Origin: JAICXG01 sp036825615
Lineage (GTDB): Bacteria > Verrucomicrobiota > Verrucomicrobiia > Chthoniobacterales > UBA10450
NCBI GenBank assembly: GCA_036825615.1
Contig: DAISXY010000016.1
Location: 29,713-93,712 of the forward strand
Length of the DNA: 64,000 nt
Direction of reading: 5' to 3'
The first letter of the stretch is position 1, and each line of letters starts with the position of its first letter. The translations under genes and the position numbers were made by a program. Shown one piece after another: positions 60,402 to 64,000 of the stretch. The notes under the pieces were generated by a model. That model saw only the letters and a program-made list of their open reading frames with translations. It was not told the DNA's origin and made no database searches.

Positions 60402-60817
60402 GCCAGCCGGCCTTCGTCGAATTCGATCAGATCAAAGTAGGTGCGGATGTCTTTCCTTCCTGCACCGCCGGCTTCGCGCAGGAAGTGGAGGAAGCGCGCT
60501 TTTTTCTCGGCCGTATCCGGTTGCCGCGAGATCATCGCCTGGTTCCACTGCTCAATCTCTTCCGGCGAATGGGAGACGCCATGTTGATTCACCCATTCAA
60601 GGATTGCCTCGTCGCTCTCCAGCTCGTTGGCGGCATTTTCGAAGGCGTCGGGCTCCAGCTTCAGGAACGCAAGCAGATGCTGATCGAAGCCAACGGTTTT
60701 GTAGTTGTAACCGGACAGGAGCCCCTTGCGGTGGAGACGCGCCTTATCGATCAGACGCGGCAGATGAACGTAACCGCCGAGCCGCTCGTAGGGACTGCGC
60801 GGGAAAATTTTCCGCAT
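60398..60817 (-). CDS. DUF5069 domain protein (paralog 2)
   Basis: 139 residues. It shares with the 21764 protein the LPRLIDKARLHRKGLLSGYN start, the SDEAILEWVNQHG centre and the aromatic DIRTYFDLIEFDEG end, with clear divergence. Stop and start with the neighbouring sugar transferase overlap tail-to-tail by 4 bases. Function is unknown; two DUF5069 genes in one window point to the phylum. Confidence 0.85.
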   Translation of the reverse strand: MRKIFPRSPYERLGGYVHLPRLIDKARLHRKGLLSGYNYKTVGFDQHLLAFLKLEPDAFENAANELESDEAILEWVNQHGVSHSPEEIEQWNQAMISRQPDTAEKKARFLHFLREAGGAGRKDIRTYFDLIEFDEGRLA

Positions 60818-60826
60818 CGAACGATG

Positions 60827-61678
60827 CTATGAACTCGCGGGCAAACCGTAGGGGTGCGGCGGCGGCCGGCGCAGGGCTTTGGCCTCCGATTTGCCTTTGC
60901 CAATTTCAAACTCGGGAAGCAACTCGGCCTGCTCGTATTTTCTTTGCCCGATCACCAGTTGCCCGGTAAAGGTCCCGCCCTTCTCAACGTTGATCGCGCG
61001 CGCGACCACATTGCCGTCGAGCGACGCGCTGCTCCGAATCGTTACCAACGTTTCAGCCACGATCTCACCCGACATTCGCCCGCGAATTTCAATCGAGCCT
61101 ACCTGGAGCTGACGGAAAAACTGCACGTCCGCGCGCTTGCCGATGATGACGAGCGGGGCGGATAATTTTCCCTGCACCTTGGCGGGCGCGCGGAACTCGA
61201 CCTTTTCGATGCATTGCAGGCTGCCCCGCAGTTTGCCTTCAATGACTGCGGAGCGGCAGACGACACTGCTGCTGCTCAGGTCACCGGCCGATGTCACGTA
61301 AATCGAGCCGTGAGTACGAATCGCGCGGCTAAAGGCGGTATTGATGCGGTAATCGCGCAAATCCATGTGGACGCTGCACGAGGGACAGATGGTCGAGGTG
61401 GCGGCGGAATTCAGTTCCTGGGTCGTGCCGCAATCGAAGCACGCGACTGAAGTGACCCGTGGCCGGTTCCAGACTCCGTCGAACTTATGGAGCAACGACT
61501 GCGCTGCCGCCAGGCCGCCGCTGAGATCAAACGCCGTCTTGGCCGGAGGCCGCTCCTGCGCGACAAGGAAATGTTTGCCGCATTGCCGGCAAAGCGTGCT
61601 TCGAGCGGCGGCATATTCCATCTGCTTAAAGCCGCAGTGCGGACAATCCACACTGACCTTCGCAGGCGACTTAGCCAC
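60827..61678 (-). CDS. bactofilin-like protein with N-terminal zinc ribbons
   Basis: 283 residues. Two zinc-ribbon-like units (CPHCGF..CRQCGKH, about residues 13-36, and CFDCGTT..CPSCSVH, about 80-105) precede a bactofilin beta-helix (residues ~125-255) with IEGKLRGSLQ, VQGKLSAPLVIIGKRADV and VEKGGTFTGQLVIGQ. Zinc ribbons on a bactofilin are unusual and could bind nucleic acid or protein. It lies 27 bases downstream of a canonical bactofilin gene, same strand. Confidence 0.82.
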   Translation of the reverse strand: MAKSPAKVSVDCPHCGFKQMEYAAARSTLCRQCGKHFLVAQERPPAKTAFDLSGGLAAAQSLLHKFDGVWNRPRVTSVACFDCGTTQELNSAATSTICPSCSVHMDLRDYRINTAFSRAIRTHGSIYVTSAGDLSSSSVVCRSAVIEGKLRGSLQCIEKVEFRAPAKVQGKLSAPLVIIGKRADVQFFRQLQVGSIEIRGRMSGEIVAETLVTIRSSASLDGNVVARAINVEKGGTFTGQLVIGQRKYEQAELLPEFEIGKGKSEAKALRRPPPHPYGLPASS

Positions 61679-61705
61679 AGACCGCTCTTGGTGTAGGGCT
61701 TGCCC

Positions 61706-62275
61706 TTAGGCGCGGCTCGTCGTCAACCTGGACGAGGCGGGCGATTCTTCGCTGCGCGAACTGTCCGGCCGGGTGCCGCCATTGGCACTGACGGCGCTCG
61801 GCTTTCCACTCGTCACTTCGGACTTGCCGATAAAAGTGGCGCCCTCTTCGATCACGAGCCGGGCGGCCTTGAGATCGCCCTGGAGGGTGCAACGCGATTT
61901 CAATTCGCAACGCTCACCCACCGTGATGTTCCCATGCACTTTCCCGTAGACGGTGATCGATTTGGTTTTGATCTCGCCGCGAATGTCCGCGTTTTCGCCG
62001 ATCGTCAGGACTCCGTCGGAGTGGATTTCGCCTTCGACTTTGCCGTCGATCATCAACTCCTTTTGGAATTTAATGCTGCCTTTGATTTCCACATCCTTGG
62101 AGAGGATGTCCTTGCCAGAGTTCTCGGCCATATATTTTTGCTGCTCGCTCATTGTTGATGGTTTGGGTGTCTCCTCTCGGTGAGAAGAGACCTGAGGCTC
62201 CTCAGCATAACTCGGGCCGGATGAAGAATTCTCCACGGGCGGCGCGGGCTTCTGCGGGATGAATTTTTTTAACAC
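61706..62275 (-). CDS. bactofilin (polymer-forming cytoskeletal protein)
   Basis: 189 residues. A Pro/Ser-rich disordered N-terminus leads to the DUF583 beta-helix (about 65-155): VEIKGSIKFQKELMIDGKVE, GEIHSDGVLTIGENADIRGE, KTKSITVYGKVHGN. The C-terminus is again Ser-rich and disordered. Bactofilins polymerise into filaments that shape cells or organise envelope synthesis. The zinc-ribbon bactofilin follows directly, suggesting copolymerisation. Confidence 0.93.
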   Translation of the reverse strand: MLKKFIPQKPAPPVENSSSGPSYAEEPQVSSHREETPKPSTMSEQQKYMAENSGKDILSKDVEIKGSIKFQKELMIDGKVEGEIHSDGVLTIGENADIRGEIKTKSITVYGKVHGNITVGERCELKSRCTLQGDLKAARLVIEEGATFIGKSEVTSGKPSAVSANGGTRPDSSRSEESPASSRLTTSRA

Positions 62276-62336
62276 GACCGATTATTAGAAGCCGCTTCCG
62301 TACCTGTCAACGTGAAGATGCTGGCAAACGCGTTTT

Positions 62337-63878
62337 TTATTTTGAATCGCGAAATTCGTAGACTTTGCAGGCTCCATTTTGGGCGCGAAGCGCGAGAAAA
62401 GCCGGGGCCCGGGATGGCTCTCGATCGAGAATCCAGCAGAGCGCCTTGGGCGGCGCCGCACGCCTGAGAAGCGCGGCCGAGTTTTGCGCCACTCGCCTCC
62501 CCTCGCCCGCCAAGACCCAGTGCACACGGTGGCGTTCGAGAATGGCACGCGCCTCGCCCGGTGAGGTCGTGAGAAAAAACCGCGCGGTTGCAACCGTCCC
62601 GGGCAGACTTTCATGCGCGCTGCCTCCGACGACCGGCCGCTGCGACCAATAAGCAGTCGCCGGCGCGAGCCACCACGGGCTGAGGACGGCTCCGGGAGCC
62701 TTTCCGCCTAACGAGTCGACGGCGGCGCGCCACTCCGCCATCTCACGGCGCGCGATCATCCGGCGAACAATGCTCTCTTCATCGGGCCAAAACTGCGCGT
62801 CCCAGAATTTAAGCAGAGGCCAGAGGGCAAATCCGAGCAGGCCGAGCGCAAGCCATTTTTGCCTAACGATCCCGATTTGCGCCGGAATTGTCAGGACAAA
62901 AATCAGCGCGAAAAAGTATCCCCATCGCGCCTCCCAGAGCGTGAGCAGAAAGGAAAGTCCGAGCAGGCCGGCAAAGAGCGGCGAGATCACCCCGCGGCGC
63001 AATCCAAGCGCGAGGAGCAGCGGACTAACGAGCACCAAACCGCTCACCCAGCTGAGCCAGATTGGATTCGTTAGGCCGACCGGCCTCAATTCGCCAATTG
63101 TTGCCGACCAGTTGGCGAAAAATGGCTGAACTGGCGGCGGCTCTGGCCAGCGTCGCTCGACGACTGCCGCCAGCACGAGAATCGCGAAAAAGATCGTCCA
63201 CCCGATTCGCCGCTCGCGCTCGATCAGCCGCCCGCGCGAGCTAATCAGGACGCCGAGCATCGTGGCGAGGAAGAGCACAAGCGGTTCGTAAAGTGAAACC
63301 CAGAGTGCAACCGCCCAACTCGCTCCGCTCACGATGCTCCACGGCCGCGAGGGTCCTTCCTGCAATCGCCATTCCGCCCCCAGCGCAATCAGCAGGAGCG
63401 GAACAAGCAGAGCCTGTTGATCGGGCCGCCCTACTGCTGTGCTGTGCACGAGGATTGCACTGAGCGCATAGACGAGAAGTGCTCCATAACGTCCCGGCCA
63501 GGCAAACCGGCGCGTCCACCACCATAGAAACCAGCCGGCGGCGAGTGCGAGCAAGGGCGAAATCATCGCTCCGGCCAATTCGAGCGGCTGCGCCGTGACC
63601 GAAGAAAGAGCCACCGTGAGACCGGCAATCAAATAATCCAGCGGAGCGGTCGTATGCGGATCCGTGCCGGCGGGAAAATTTTCAAACGCGTGATGCCTCA
63701 CGACCAACCCGGGTTCCGCCACGACCATGCGCACTCGCGTCATGCGCGCATAACAATCGGCATCGACGAAATAAACCCGGCCGCCGACAAAGACATCCGA
63801 ATAGTTGGCGCAGCGAGTGACCAGAATGATTCCACTAAGGACCGCGACCTCGAGAACCGGACCAACGATACGCCACAC
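62337..63878 (-). CDS. STT3-like GT-C membrane glycosyltransferase
   Basis: 513 residues with about ten hydrophobic segments. The first lumenal-type loop VYFVDADCYARMTRVRMV with acidic residues, and HHAFENFPAGTDPHTTAPLD resemble STT3/oligosaccharyltransferase and ArnT-like GT-C enzymes that use lipid-linked sugars in the inner membrane. The catalytic Asp could be D36 or D38 in VDADCY. The C-terminal soluble domain contains LGGKAPGAVLSPWWLAPATA. Acceptor is unknown. Confidence 0.78.
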   Translation of the reverse strand: MWRIVGPVLEVAVLSGIILVTRCANYSDVFVGGRVYFVDADCYARMTRVRMVVAEPGLVVRHHAFENFPAGTDPHTTAPLDYLIAGLTVALSSVTAQPLELAGAMISPLLALAAGWFLWWWTRRFAWPGRYGALLVYALSAILVHSTAVGRPDQQALLVPLLLIALGAEWRLQEGPSRPWSIVSGASWAVALWVSLYEPLVLFLATMLGVLISSRGRLIERERRIGWTIFFAILVLAAVVERRWPEPPPVQPFFANWSATIGELRPVGLTNPIWLSWVSGLVLVSPLLLALGLRRGVISPLFAGLLGLSFLLTLWEARWGYFFALIFVLTIPAQIGIVRQKWLALGLLGFALWPLLKFWDAQFWPDEESIVRRMIARREMAEWRAAVDSLGGKAPGAVLSPWWLAPATAYWSQRPVVGGSAHESLPGTVATARFFLTTSPGEARAILERHRVHWVLAGEGRRVAQNSAALLRRAAPPKALCWILDREPSRAPAFLALRAQNGACKVYEFRDSK

Positions 63879-63927
63879 GCGGTCGTTTCTAATCGAAAAT
63901 CGAAAATGGAAAATCGAAAATGCGCCG

Positions 63928-64000
<73 letters not shown>

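Overview
The window looks like a chromosomal segment of a soil-type Verrucomicrobiota bacterium (Chthoniobacterales / Spartobacteria-like). This is an inference from GC-rich codon use, two DUF5069 paralogs, HAF-repeat and ELWxxDGT-repeat exported proteins, tandem exported repeat proteins and a bactofilin pair. No 16S gene is present to confirm it.

Layout. 1-12.2 kb: a 5'-truncated YVTN beta-propeller, a ClC channel with CBS domains, two secreted hypotheticals, nadK-tlyA, a CPBP protease, then comF-accD-folC, an FTR1 iron permease and a two-repeat exported protein. 12.3-16.3 kb (minus): metG, purB, a small gene with a clear terminator, DedA. 16.35-21.7 kb (plus): ABC exporter, hexapeptide acyltransferase, glycosyltransferase and glycoside-hydrolase-like protein, a probable surface-glycan operon. 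21.8-29.3 kb: DUF5069, a MocR/PdxR regulator, a HAF-repeat protein, a class III aminotransferase, an ELWxxDGT protein and DUF2071. 29.3-36.6 kb: sufS-sufU, aldo/keto reductase, icd, an M2 peptidase and an orphan HI0074-like protein. 36.6-39.6 kb: repeat-rich DNA with a LuxR fragment and exported proteins.

39.7-52.2 kb is an accessory defence and toxin-antitoxin (TA) island. It holds a NERD protein; a Type III-like restriction-modification operon (res, PIN toxin, mod) in which the C-terminus of Res is a UPF0175-type antitoxin domain and the next gene is a DUF3368 PIN toxin, the usual partner of UPF0175; and a row of small TA modules. Those modules are a brnT broken by a 75-bp insertion, a DUF5615 remnant, an intact DUF433/DUF5615 pair, a frameshifted relE with intact antitoxin, an orphan antitoxin and an AbrB/Doc pair. 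Four of these operons, including res, start just downstream of copies of one repeat containing a promoter-like TTGCCA-17-TAnnnn arrangement and a palindrome; a fifth has a partial copy. An octamer (CCTAACGA / TCGTTAGG) seen about two dozen times in the rest of the window is absent from 32.0 to 52.5 kb.

52.3-64 kb is core genome again: pgi, 222-bp tandem repeats, a soluble NtrB-like kinase with an NtrC regulator and glnD (nitrogen control), a sugar nucleotidyltransferase, a second DUF5069, two bactofilins (one with zinc ribbons), an STT3-like membrane glycosyltransferase, and a CAU-anticodon tRNA at the right edge.
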